Assembly (NCBI GenBank): GCA_026261815.1 | Contig: JAMPIT010000379.1 | Location: forward strand, 23,515,001-23,579,000 | Source of the DNA: Monarcha castaneiventris obscurior | Lineage: Eukaryota > Chordata > Aves > Passeriformes > Monarchidae | Length of the DNA stretch: 64,000 nucleotides | Direction of reading: 5' to 3' | Shown here: positions 34,991 to 48,259 of the stretch, piece after piece | Layout: each line of letters starts with the position of its first letter | Numbering within the stretch: position 1 is the stretch's first letter | Made by a program: the position numbers and the translations under genes | Notes under the pieces: generated by a model | The model's database searches: none | Seen by the model: the letters and a program-made list of their open reading frames with translations, nothing else | Told to the model about the DNA's origin: nothing

Positions 34991-37900
34991 ATTATTATAA
35001 AAGAATATCATAATTAGAATAAACCATACTTATTCTTCCGATCCAGAAGGGTAAAGGGAGCCAAACTCATCCTGTAGCAAAGAGCCTGCACCAAGTCTGT
35101 GTGTCCTTATGGCTGTGCAGGCTCTGGCCTTACTATCCCAGTGGAGTTGAATTACAGTGAGGAACAATAAGGGGCTTACTTATCTGTGGCCTGCTGAGGC
35201 AGACATTCATCTTTGTACCTTCAGCCTTACTTACTGGAACATCCCTAGGGACTTTTCAGAATAATGCAAAGTTTTATTAACTGTGGTTACATCTGTGAGC
35301 TTATGCAGTGTTAGCAATAAGAGCAAAGTGTGGAGCTCTCTCTGTCCTAAGTGATTCACAAAGGTCCAAGAGAGAGACTGCAGAGAGAGACTGCACCTGC
35401 CAGCAGAGGCTCGAGGAAGTCTCATTTACAAACAGGTTTCAAGTAATGAAACCAATGAGTTTACTACTCTGAGTAAGCAATTCTGAAAATCTAACCATTC
35501 ACTGGATCCTGTATGTATACTTAGATGCTCAGATTTTATATTGCAAAATTCAGTATGTGTGAGTCACCTAGGTTTTGCAAATCAGTGCTTCAATTTTGTT
35601 CATTTGGTGTATTCTGCACTTCATAGAAGAACTTTAATACAAGACTGTTTTCCAGAGATGGTCCAACGTTATCAGAGATGATATATTTGCTTGATGCGTT
35701 TATGATTTTTTTAGCTATTTTTAGGAACTTATTCTACATTTTTAATAGTACATTATGTGAGTGAAGAGTTTTTCTCAATATTTAAGATTTGCTAACCAGA
35801 GTATATTAAAATGGTGATCTGATCATATGCTTCTTATAGAATTTGTTTCACACATTCCAAAACAAAGCAAGCAATGAGGAAAAAACTAGGGAGCAAACTG
35901 ATGTTAAAGAATGAGTATAATGGCAATTAAAAATTAGACATAAAATATGTAATAAGGAAAAGACTGTTAACATTATATTTATGCAAATTAAATGTTTCTA
36001 ATTCTTGTCGTATGTCTTTCATTTTAAAGGTTATTTGCCCTGATTCTATGATTCAAGTGTCACAAGGTCTGGCTGTAGCTGCTTTGACATAATTTATTTG
36101 ACAGCTCTGTGTGTCATAAATATATAATGTAACAAGGAAAGGTATCTTCACTGTTGAATGAAAACATTAATGTGTCAATACTGCGTATGAATACTGTTTG
36201 ACATTTACTAGTTTCAAAAATAAAACACACAGTATGCCTTGAAAATATGGTATTCCTATTTTTGGAAGATACTTTCTTTGTCTACAGAAACTCATAAATA
36301 AATGAAGGAGCACAGTTCCAGAGTGCATACTAAATGGTGCCTTCATCATTAAGATAGATTTTTAGTAAAGATCACATAATCTGTATGTTTCCATATGTTT
36401 TATAATGCATTTAATTATTTTTTCTTTTTTTCAGTTCTGTGTATTAGCATATGCAAGAATAAATTTATACTAAAATAAATTTGAATATGAGATGATTTGC
36501 ATGTAGAAGGAGGAAAATGCCCTCATTATTTCTTTCTTTTTTTTTTTTACATTCCATACTAGCCAGTTTGTAATGAGACATTTTGCCTTCTTCAACCTCA
36601 AAATGTATTAAATCTTAACAATGAACAAAGAGAAATTGCCTTACATTCAGAAGTTTTATTTCCTCACAGCTCTTACAGGATCATGGCATATAACAGACAT
36701 TTTTACCTCTATAAGAAATACAGAAATCTTGGTCCAATTTCTCCAGTATTGGCTCTTTGCACGCACAGTCATTTGAATACGTCTTTTTTTGATTGTCATT
36801 TGGATCTACAGATGGTGCACCTCATATCCAACTGGCACATACTGATGGCACTGCTTATATACAGTCTGTGGCTTATCCCAGTAGAGACGAAATGATGGGC
36901 AAACCTTCCCACCACCTCCCAATAACTGTGATGTCATTAATGAAAAATGGATTGACATATCTTTAAAAATTTGGCCTTGAAAGTAGCAGCTTAATTTTTC
37001 AAGCTGGGTAATTTATGAAAGAATTTGCTTCTACCAAAATGGATTCAACGTCTATATTTTTTTGATTTTACAATGGCTTGCAGAAGTATAAACAATTTAC
37101 AGTGCCATAAACTATTAGATGCTAGACAGCTTAATATTCTTAATGTTATTCTTAATGACATAGGCTATTTTCTAGAGCTATTCTTCCCAATTGCACTCAC
37201 ATAATAGCAAGGAAACCTCCAAGTTATCTCACTTTGGAGTGAGATAACTGAGAAAATACCATTATTTTTATTCTCAGAATGGGCATGTAGAAGCCCAAGA
37301 TCAGCTCTCACCAGGAACTTGAAAGGTAACTTGAAGTGCAACTCCTTCCCTACTGGGAATCCTCTGGTTCCACAGCTGTTCTGGAGAGCAGGACATGCAA
37401 AAGCAGAGAAATGGCTGCTTGGTTAATTTTTTTCTCATGTGTTTTCCAATAAAGAGGTCTTTTGTGCCGGATACATTCAGGTGGTTAATAATTAAGAAGA
37501 ACCAAGAAAGTGGCTCATGTTTTTGCTCTGACTAACTTGATGATAAATATTTCTCATTCCCATTGTGCTTTGATTGTGATTCTGTTGCAGTTTAAAAATG
37601 CACAAATATCAGGTATTCTTGAAAACTCCACAATGCTGAATTAAGCTGTACCCTGTACATTCACTTAAATACCACAAAATATGTCTCACTAATTTGGACA
37701 GATTGTTTTAAATTCCATTTGAGAGGCAAAATTATCTGCACCCTTAATTGTTACTTGCAACTAATAGTTGTAAGATTTTGGGGAAGGTGCTTTTTGCACG
37801 TTTGCTCTCATTTGTAGGCTCAGGTAGTGTAGTCAAAAATGTCTGCTGCTCATTGAATCAGGAAATGAGGTCTCAGTTCACAGGCAACTGTACTGGAATT

Positions 37901-40900
37901 GTGAGTTCATACTACAGAGTGGGTAGTTTATACTCCAGCATAAATTAATAATTTCAAAAACTTTCAGCATTTTGCTTCAAGTTCCTTTTTCTCTTCTCTT
38001 CTCTCTTCTCTGTGACTGTTTTTAAGCCTCGGGAATTTCATTCCTTTCTGGTTTAGCTTGGTTCCTACAGCCAAATTCTTAATTCAGAATACCTCCATAA
38101 AGGAAGATATGTTTTGAAAGAACAAGAGCAATCCTAATTTATCAGTTAGGGAAAAAAATGCGCTTTTTTTGGTTCTGGAGTGCTTCCAGATTTGAAACAT
38201 GTTTTGGAATATTACGTTTGCAATCTGCAATTCGTGATCATTTTAATCTTATTTTTAGTAATAAAATTGTGTTTAAATCTGCTGATCACAGCTCAGGCTG
38301 GGTGCTGGCCCGGCTCCACTGTTGCCCTGATTTCATAGGTCTCCAGCACAACTCTTGTCTTCTGTTCCCACAAAACAGAGACGGTGACTTGTAGGTGACC
38401 CATGATGCTCTGCAGACCTGGGGACTGCTTGCTTTGCTCCTTCCTTCTACCTCTCTCCTAGCAGGAAGACAACCTGCTCTGCAAACTGCAGAGCACTAGT
38501 GGCTGCAGTACTGATCGAAATACAAGTGAGATGCTGCAGATGCAGAGCTGGAAAGCAGGGCTAGGATGCTGGTGGGCTCTGAGTCTGTCGTGCATGGGAC
38601 TGGGAGGAGAAGCGTGCTGGTGTGGACAGCAGGATATGGGCACAGGCTATGCAGGGGAAAAAACTATAGGGAACAAGACTGTGATATTGTGCATGAATGA
38701 AAGAGCTGAAGAGCAAAGGTGCAGCTAGGGTGTCAGGCTGCATGGAGGCGCTGGATGAATGAGGCAGACCACAAAAATTTGAACCAATTCCTATTGGCAG
38801 GCCCTCGATCACCACACAAGGTCACTTTCTTCTGAAGTGCAGTTTGCCTCACGCAAAGAAAATTTCCCCACACTGCCATTGCTCCTGTTAATGTAGTTTT
38901 AGCAGCATTTCAATTACTTCATATCAATAAGAGTTGTTTGGGTTTTTTTTTGGAGTCAGACATCTTTTCCAGAAAAAATGCAGCATTTATAGGTGTTTCA
39001 TTCATATAACTATGGAGTACACGTATATAAAAGCTCAGATCTGCCTCTTTTCAGCCTCACAGACTATACCTTTTCAGAGAGACAGGTGGTCCATAAGGAG
39101 TAACAGGTGTACCCCAAGTATTGCCACCTCCATATTACAAACAGCCCTTGCAAACACTGTGCTCAAAGCACTTCAACCATTTCTCCATCATTGTCACCAC
39201 TCGGATACTTCTCCAGGATCCACCTGGGGTTGTGGCAGCTCCATTCATGTAGTGCATCAAAGAAAATTTAGCACAGGACTAGAAGTGTGCAACAAAAAGA
39301 AAGGAAGTTAAAAGGGAAATACTTTCAGTTAAAAGATTAATTCCAAGCTAGGATAACCATTTTAGACTAACCAGTCCATTAGGACAAATCAACAGTCAGC
39401 TATGGGCAATGCTGATGGAGTTTCATGGGAACATGGTACCCTGTGCCTCAGTGAGTTCCTCCACTCTGTCCATGCAGGGAAAGGCCAAACCAGGCAGTGC
39501 AGTAGAGCCTTCAGTACCCTCAGTATTCTTCAGAGCTGCACTGAAATGCACTTGCCCTGGAGATGTGCAGGCACTAAACAGAGGACAACTGTGATCCACT
39601 TAGCACCGGGCAGCCAAGCGTTAGGGTAGGCAGAGACACCATTGCACCTTTTAGCAGGAGAGAGACATCCATGTGGGTTTGGACAGCTGCTGAATCTGTC
39701 TTTATTAACACAGTCCTCAGCTTAGAATGGCATCATCCTGCCTGGGCTGTGTGCATCAAGGTGTGGTCTGAGAACTTGAACCCAGTATTTCCAGATCACC
39801 AAAACCTACCGTGCCCAAGTCTGGATTTACCTCAGGAAGGCACCTTAACTCTTCTATGCTTTCTCCTTCCTGTGGACATTATCTGGCTGCACAGAAAAGC
39901 AGGCAACAAGATTCATTGGTGACAAGGGCAAAGACAGCAGAGGGCATAAGCTGGTGATAGAAGTTCCTGGGGTCTGGTCTTCATAATGGTGATTTAACAT
40001 TAAATATATATATTGTCCTGGGAAGAGGAAACGGTGCCCTGAAATTCCTCACTCCTATGACTTCCCCAGGCACTAAAATACCATGTGTCCTTTCTCCACG
40101 CAGCACAGTTAAGGCTTAAACTCTTTTTGGCATAGTTTTGTTGTAAGGTTTCCTCACCCCCTGCTAGGAAGGTTATTGCCCTGAAGGTAAAATGGTAGAT
40201 GTGAATTTTGTCAGCCTGAGAAGGAAGTTGTTTCTGGATCTCTCAACTCATATGGCAAAACCTGGGCTATTGTATTGAAGGAGCTGCCCTAGCTTATGCA
40301 TGAAATGAGGACTAGCAATATGTTAGCTCTCTGCTGTCAACACAATGGACACACTGGAAAAATCCATGAGAAGCATCTCTGTATTTCTGCAAGGGGGAAG
40401 GGGAATGCCTGACTGCTTGGTCTAGTCAGCTGTGGACAACTCTGGTGCCACCAGAGCCACGAGTCTGGACACTAGGTAAAAGCACATAAAGTGTTCTAAT
40501 ACTTAAACTCATAAGCAAGTGCCAAAACCTTTTATTAGGTGTTGGAGGTACCTCCTCTGCCCACACAGTTGTCAAAAAGGACAAAAAAAAAAAAGGTGAT
40601 GTTTAACTCTGCAGCATGTAAAGCATTTCTGCATCAGTGATTTCTCCCCCACGGAACACAGCAGGTAAGTCTTGGTGACAGTCAAGCTTAAGCTTTTTTT
40701 TTTCCCCCCTTCAATTTCCTGGCATTTGCAAATATAAGATAGGTCCTTAATGTTATATTAACATAGATTTTTATGTGTCAATTAACAGATAAATTCATTA
40801 TGAAAACTCATTTAGGAAAGGGCTGACACCAGATAAAGCCTTGAGGCAGCTGTGGAGTGCTGGGATGAAACATCTGCTCCATCAAATTGCACTCAGATGC

Positions 40901-41435
40901 TCCCATTTCTCGGCTGTTCACCCCTGCTCCACAGCATCTCAAGCAGCACGTACCTCCTCGGGACATAGGAGTTTGGACACAGACCCGCAAAGGCCAAATG
41001 TCTCCATCAATTCTCCCAGGCATAACCAGCTAAAGAAAGTTGTCAAGATATGCAACCCTTTGACATCATGAAAAAAATTTCTGTACTACATGCCGTGTTC
41101 ATTTTTCATGTGAGATTTGCTTTCATTGACTTATTTACTCAGTATTGAATTTGACAACCATCTCAAATATTGAATCTACTTTCAGAACCCACCTATTTTC
41201 TATGTTATGGACCTCATTTGTTATTTTAGCTAATGCAAAAATGCCTTCTATTACTAGCTGTGTTGCTTCTCATGACATAATAGAAATTGACTCAGAAAGT
41301 AGCATATGCTGTTATCACCCATAACAGATCAGCCACATCTCAAGGATTGGAAGCCAAAATTACCATTTGGCATGTCTGAAAATTCAAATAAAACGTCTGT
41401 CCCAAGTTGAAAATTAATGGAATTTTATCTATTTT

Positions 41436-41453
41436 ATATATATATATATATAT
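41436..41453. repeat. (TA)n dinucleotide run
   Basis: About nine TA units in an AT-rich context. Confidence 0.85.
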
Positions 41454-44400
41454 GTATCAAAGGCTTTGCTTTCACTATTGCCATAAAAGATTTTTCATTT
41501 AGTATTTGTGTTAAAGTAATTCTCCGTGGGTGTTTAATGTTGTTGAAGAGCTCATCAGGCTGCAATTTGTAAAACACATCTCCTTCTGCCTCTCTGCAGA
41601 TTGTTTCTTCCACTTTGAGGTTCAGTGCTTCCAGAAACACAGAGCTGGGAGAAGGTCCTGAGAAGCTGCTTCTCTGTCTCCTTGTCCCAAGGCAGGACCC
41701 ACTAAACCATTTCCAACAGTTTTTTCTTACAAAACAGAAGGCAATACTAAAATATTATACATCTATACATATACACATCCCTTCATATATGTGTAGTGTA
41801 AATCAAAATTTCTTCCCTATCGGTTGTTACTATTTAGTTTTTAAAGGGCCAATAATTCAGAAAAGAGCAATTACTGAGGATAAACCTTATCTGAACACTT
41901 TCAGAACAGAAAACTCCCTGACAGCAGTCAGATTTTCATGCACATACATGGCAGGATCAGACCTTTCATGAGTAGCTCATTTCTTAGCTGTAGCTGGGGT
42001 GCATTTTCAACCAGCACACGAGCTTTTTCTGAGGGTATGTGGTGGGGATTTTTTACCCAATTGTGCACTGTTTTTTTCATCCTCTGCCACTCATGTTTTT
42101 GATGAGGATTTCTTTTCAACAGCTATGGTTTCTAAAAGGGACAAATTATGCGTCCAGTTCTGCAAACCTGCCTGCAATGAACGCCTTTAGAAATCAGTGG
42201 AGCTTTCACATGGCAGATGGCTCCCTAGGATTGAGCTCTACATAATTTTGCGATATTTTAGCTGGGGATATTTTAGTGGCTTTTTCCCTATGCATGACAG
42301 TATGATTTGCTAGCTGCTAGAAAATGTCATCAGACCCTTTCTCATTCCACAGTGAAACCTTTGGATTTTTTTTTTTGAAAGAGCAAAAATGTTTTCTTTC
42401 CCTGCTGTACAGGACACTCCTATCCGATGAAAAATATTGCAGATAAAAACAGTGACGGTAGAAGGGTAAACCAGCCATGTTGTGATTCAAAATAGATGTA
42501 AAGCCAAAAGAAGGGGGAAGAGGTTTTGCTAAAAGCCTTTAAACAAATGTTCTATTATTGAAAATGCTTCCATCCCCTAAAATCCTTGTGGAGGACTTTC
42601 TAATTAGTTCATTTGTGGTGTCATTTGATTTCTCCTACAATGCAATAAATGCAAAAATATTAAAAATTCACCAAGTTTAGCTTTTTTGCAGTTGTTCAAA
42701 AAGGATGATTATTTCATGTCAGTCCACATCTAGATTGCCTCCTACAAAAACACAGCAAAAGAAAAGAAAAGTTGCTGCAAACCTCTCTCTATTTTGCCAG
42801 CATTTGTCCCAGTCCCAGAAAGAATTAATTCACTATCCCTGGCCAGGCCTGTATCTGCACACAGAGATTGCAGTGGATTATTTTATAGTAGTTTTGCCAA
42901 TGAACTCTGCAGGGAACGTTCTCCTTCAAGCTGGTCACACAACTGATTAGGAATAACAAGACACGTTCTAACCAGCTACTATAGTACTTAAAATGGACTT
43001 GCACGTCCAACAGATGCTTAAATTCAAAAGACCTGTCAGTGAGTGAAGTAAAGGCTACCCAGCTCCCTGGGCAGTCCATAGAATGAAATAGGAGCCCTAT
43101 TTAGATAGTTTACATTTCCCAGTGTGTCATTCCCATTGAAGATATATGTAGCTATGACTTACCATCTCTGGCTGGTAAGACTGATTATACTGTCATTTGT
43201 TTTTGCATTTTTTTTTTAAATATAAGCATCTATGTCTCTATTCCGAAACAAAGCAGATATTCTGGACAGATCTCATTCCATCCTAGAATTTGTGGTCTGT
43301 AATATCATTTACAGCACACACAAATACACAACTCCTTTTGTATTTTTTTCCATTCTGATCTTGTGAATAATTACTCCTTTCAAATGTTTTCACTTGTTTT
43401 CATAAGGCATTCCTTCTTCTTTGACCCTTCAGTATGATGGCTATTCAACGAAATTAAAATTAATGTGGCTTCCTGGTTTCCTTCTTTATACAACAGTGTA
43501 ATCAATAATATCATCTGACTTCTGGAGACAGGAACTGTTAGTTAACCTTCCTTGCTGCTCTTGGCTGAGCAGCTGCCTGGCATTGCGGCATGTAAGACAT
43601 TGTAAATTACAGCAAAATAGTGCCTATCTTCAAAAATATGGTGATACAACAGTCATTTTAACAGCAGGATATTTTGATTCATTGTTCACATTCACTGTTC
43701 ACATAATCGACACTTCAGGATTTGAGTCTGGCCTATTGAAGAGGGTTTTCTTGTGCAAAATAATTCTTAACCACTGTACCAGTGGTATTCTGAGCCAGAC
43801 ACTTGATCAGAAAGGTGTGGAGTCTTGGGAGATTATTCCGACTCCCACCTGAGATCTCCATGCAAATTTCATGTGCTGTTTTGCCTGAGCATGGAAATAC
43901 AAATGGGAAAAATACTCACTAAGAAAACAGCACTAAGCACGATAAGGGATCTGTCTGCATTTTTGTCTGTTTTTTTATAATGACATTGTATCAAATGGAC
44001 AAGAAAAAGTTATAAGAAAGGAGAACGAATAAAAAAATAATTTGCTTTGGCAGTTGAGAATCATTAATGTGTTTTGCAGCTGGTAACCAATGCAGCCAGG
44101 GAGGAAGAGTGCTCAGTATTGCACCAGAGACAACAAGCTGGTACATGAAGAGTTAATAAGACCACATTTAGAAAATCAGGGAAATGGGGCCTTAAGGAAG
44201 CACTCTAAGGCATAACATGCAAAGCCATTTTTGCTAATCAAAGAGGCATTGCAAACTTGGCTGACATTTGTTTTAATGAAAGACTTTCATTTTTGTCCAG
44301 CTCCTCCACAGAGTTCAAAACTGTGTAGCTGAACTCTAAATTGTCTAGTATTTTCTGCTGAAGGTCTGAACTTTTTTTGTCAACAATCAACAGATTCTAC

Positions 44401-47400
44401 ATTCCCATTTTTCAAACTCTGTTCAGCTAGCGTGGGTGACCTCTTGCTTACAATCACAGACTCGTAGAGTTACGTTAAATCATGAGTATGAAAAGGGAAT
44501 TAATTTTGCTACAGGATTACCACATCCAATTTAGCATTCTTTGTACAAACTTACTGAACCAGAGCAGTAACTTCCTTTATATATTCATTTCAAAACATTC
44601 CCATTTCCTAAATATACAAGCACTGCTCTCCGTATTTTGGAGGAACCTGTTTATTGTCATCTAAGTAGAAACCTACACATACACATACAATATTCCAGAA
44701 ACAGGCAGTCTCTTGGTCTCCTTTTATAGTCTGAAAGATAAGTTACATATTGGATTATAACTTTAAAACTGATATATCCATTTAAGTTTTTCTCTGCTAG
44801 GGTTCTTAAAAAGTTTAGTTAGTCTAACTCACATCAGAATTCAATCACAAAGGAGAGAAAATAAGGAATATTTACTATCGGAGGCAGTGTTTTCAAAATT
44901 GTCATAATTTTTCTAATTTTTTGTGGAGTCAAATCTGGGAAAAAGGCAACAATGTTGTCTTCTCCAATCCGAGATTTGAGGGGAACTAGGTCGTACCACG
45001 GCAGAAAAGGCAGAGCATCCCTGAGTGATCTCAGGGTTCACTGTCCATCAAAAAACATCATCAAAAAGGAGCTGGATTTATGGATTGAACCCTAAAGAAG
45101 AGCTGATGTGCCTGAGATATTCCTTGCCCTGCCCTCGTAGGTGAATTCTGACAGTACCCAACAGCATCCCAAACCAGAGCTGTTAAAGAGAGGGTAAGTA
45201 CATCAGGAAAAAATTAATTCTTATATTTTATTCTGGAAAAAAACCCTTTATTTTCATTCTCTGAGAAGGGATTGGGCAGGGGAAAGAAACTGTTTTGATT
45301 AAAAAAGCCCCTTGTTTCACCAGTTATACTGGTTTGGTACCTGAAACATGAAAGTGAAGTGCTTTTTGTCCACCAGTAACAGTGGTTTATTATTTTAGTT
45401 TTTATTTGAATTTTTGTACTACTAATTAAAAGGATGAACAGTTTTAAATTCTTTTAGTAAAATTTCATGTTAATTGCAAAATAATTTTTCACTGGGGAAA
45501 ATATCTTGATAGAATGTTACCAATTTAACCTAATGTAAATGAGAATTAAATCCTTCCATGCTGCTAGAGAGTAACAATGATGTAAATGAAATCATAATCT
45601 ACCAGGGAAAAGCAAGTTTAATTTACAGGAGATAAGAGCCTCAGTGGCTGTTCAGCTGAAAACCCTCAACATCCTTCCAAAGGCTCAGTCTGAGTTGCAT
45701 CCGTTGTTTTAGCTGCTTACAAGATCCAGATTTTAATTCAGAAGATGGAGTTGTCTTGACCAAAGCTTCTGTGGTGTTGTGTTTCCAAGTTGCTACCCAT
45801 TCCAGGAGATGCTAACACACGCAGACTGTGAACGGCTGACACCCTTTTAATACTTTGATGCTGTTCCATGAACCTAAACTGAGCTGAGCTATTTTTTTTT
45901 TTATCATCCATTACAGCAAATTGGTTAATTAAGCCATGCATTTATTTCATGGACTGTCAATGTTGAAAAAAGCTGAGTTTTGGTCAGTATTTTGCACCTA
46001 ATTCTACTAACACTTGAACAACAGACCTGTAAAGTTTCTCTACTTCTTTGATAGTGACTTTGAAGAATGCACAGCTATGCTTGAGCTCTATTACCAGGAA
46101 AGAAATGCAAAATAAAAATGCTCTTAATCTAAGAACAGAAACAATGCTCTATTTACACTAGATGCTTATAACAGTAACATTGATCATGTAATCATGACTA
46201 AATTATTGATTCCAATAATTTGCTGGTATTTAAGGAAATTCCTGTTGAAAACTCTTTGCACTCAATTTGTGTTTGAAAATGTTGTAAAAAGCTGAACTAA
46301 AACTGAATCATGAACTCTCTGGGTATTTCACTGACTAGCCAGGGTTGTGACTTTCTATCAGAGAGAAACAGAAGACAATTTTATGAAACAGCTTCCTGAT
46401 AAAATTGCAATTTCATTATTCTCAAAATACTCAATCTATTGATTTTGAGCAAATGTACATGAAAAAAGTAATAACAAAATTGATTTATTCTTTAATTGGT
46501 TTTATTTACTATCCTATTCAAATGCATTGAATATCATGCTATATCTAAGGGAGACTTAAAGTCGAAACAAAATATCTAGAATTACAATTGGAATTTCAAG
46601 GATTTTTACAATTTGAAACAGAGGGATTTTTATTTTGCTAGGATGATATTATTGAGATTAGAATATAATAGCACTAGATAGATTGCCAAAATAGATTGCT
46701 TCAACCAGCATGTACTACAGATTTCTGGAATTTTTATTTAATGAGAAATAGCAGAATTTCAGCTCTCCCCTTAATTTAATTCAATGGAGAAAAAAAAAAA
46801 AGAAATTAATACTCAAAAATTTGAATGGCACTGTGTAATATGGAACCTTAAAACTATGAAAAAAGACATAGATATTGGGAAATCTTGGTCTATAAGTTTG
46901 CATGAAGACTGGTATTTCTTATTATATTAGCAAATCTGCATACTTGCATATGTTAAATAAAACCAAGGATTTTGGCATGACAGTTAAAATATTCAGGGGT
47001 TCATCATCTGTACTGTCTTGAGTATATTTATCACTTTTATGAGGGCATGTAATTTATACCTACTCTTCACTTGACCTGAGCCACTAAAGCAAACGGATTA
47101 CCATCAGTTCAAGTCAGTTTATACAAAGACCCTTTTCACTGACAATGCACTGCTCCAGCACAATAACCTAACAAAGGTCCCACATAAAAGACTTTGTAGT
47201 GTATTTTTAGGATACTTTGTATAATTTTGATCTACTTCAGTATACTTTGCGTACCTTCTCTGTGTTGATAGTATTTGAGTTTTAAGTACAATAGACTTTG
47301 TATAAAACTACCGAGGAATGAAATAGGGAATTAAAGAAAAAAAAGACGAATCCCTTCAATGCTTTCATTTGTGGTCAGTCACCACTGTACTCCCTCTTAT

Positions 47401-48066
47401 TTCTTTTGAGATTTGTAGCCAAGCCGAGATCTACGGCCATCTGTTTTTAATCTCTATTCAGGATGATAGCCTGTGGATCAATGAACTCTAGCCACAGTCT
47501 ATAGAGAAACTGCAAATCTTTTTGGGATAATTTCCAGAGGATAATAATATTCACAAGAGACTTCTTTTGCCTTCCTTATCTCCAGCTACAGTTTTTCATA
47601 AAAGAATGGTATCATAGCTGCCTGTTCCAACAATTGCTTCTATCATGATGCATTATTGCCAGTGAGCTAAACAATTGAAGTCATAAATCTTCGAGGTTTT
47701 AGCTATGCTACCACTGCCCAAAGGAGATTTTGTGAGACACAAGTGAGCTAAAGAGAGTCAAGTGACTAAAGGCAAGAGGGTGAAATGGGACAGAAAAGCT
47801 TTCCTTCTAATATATTGTCTGGATTTTCTTGCAAGAAAAACATAGCATGAAATAAAGTTCCTTCACAAGTCTGAAATTAAGCAGGGCGCACTTGCTTCCA
47901 CCAGAGACAACCATACTGACAGAAATGAGTAATTCTACTAACTGTACATTACACTGAGAAACAAATATCAGCAGAAAATAATAACTACTGGTTGCTGTCC
48001 TGGTGCCCATTGGCTTGGCATCTGCTGAGAATGAGATGCACAAAGGCGTGTGCTGAGAAGTGCTGA

Positions 48067-48165
48067 CCTCGCTGGCTCTCGCACCGCGCAGCCGCTGAGC
48101 CCTGCCCTGCGCGCGCTCCTGCGCACGACCTGCAGCCGTCCTGCCAAAGCCAGAAAGTGCGTGGC
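48067..48165. promoter_or_regulatory. Small CpG cluster
   Basis: About a dozen CpG dinucleotides in roughly 100 bases, including CACCGCGCAGCCGCTGAG and TGCGCGCGCTCCTGCGCACG. The last block resembles half of an NRF1 site. The surrounding desert is almost CpG-free, so the patch stands out. It could be a distal regulatory element, an unannotated non-coding promoter or part of an unrecognised repeat. The long open frames over it on the minus strand are probably a by-product of GC content. Confidence 0.4.
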
Positions 48166-48259
48166 TTTGGAAATCCCTGAGGGTCTGCACTGCTGCTCCT
48201 CCCCTCCTCATACTGAGGAAAAAGTGGAGAGTGTCTGGGACTGAAGGAGGCACAGGTTC

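Larger units (their letters stand above)
33540..47980. other. Intergenic desert, no gene seen
   Basis: About 14 kb of AT-rich sequence. Apart from a probable CR1 tail at 34909-34990 and an (AT)n run at 41436-41453, I recognise no repeat or coding family. Open frames are short and lack codon structure. In other vertebrates the interval between SLC26A7 and RUNX1T1 is long and gene-poor, and this fits. Confidence 0.75.

Noticed and set aside
36040..36057. TGATTCTATGATTC, like a sense CR1 tail
   Set aside because: No CR1 3' sequence precedes it; fourteen bases are not enough.
44452..44480. AATCACAGACTCGTAGAG, like an antisense CR1 tail
   Set aside because: Too short, and no CR1 body follows on the right.
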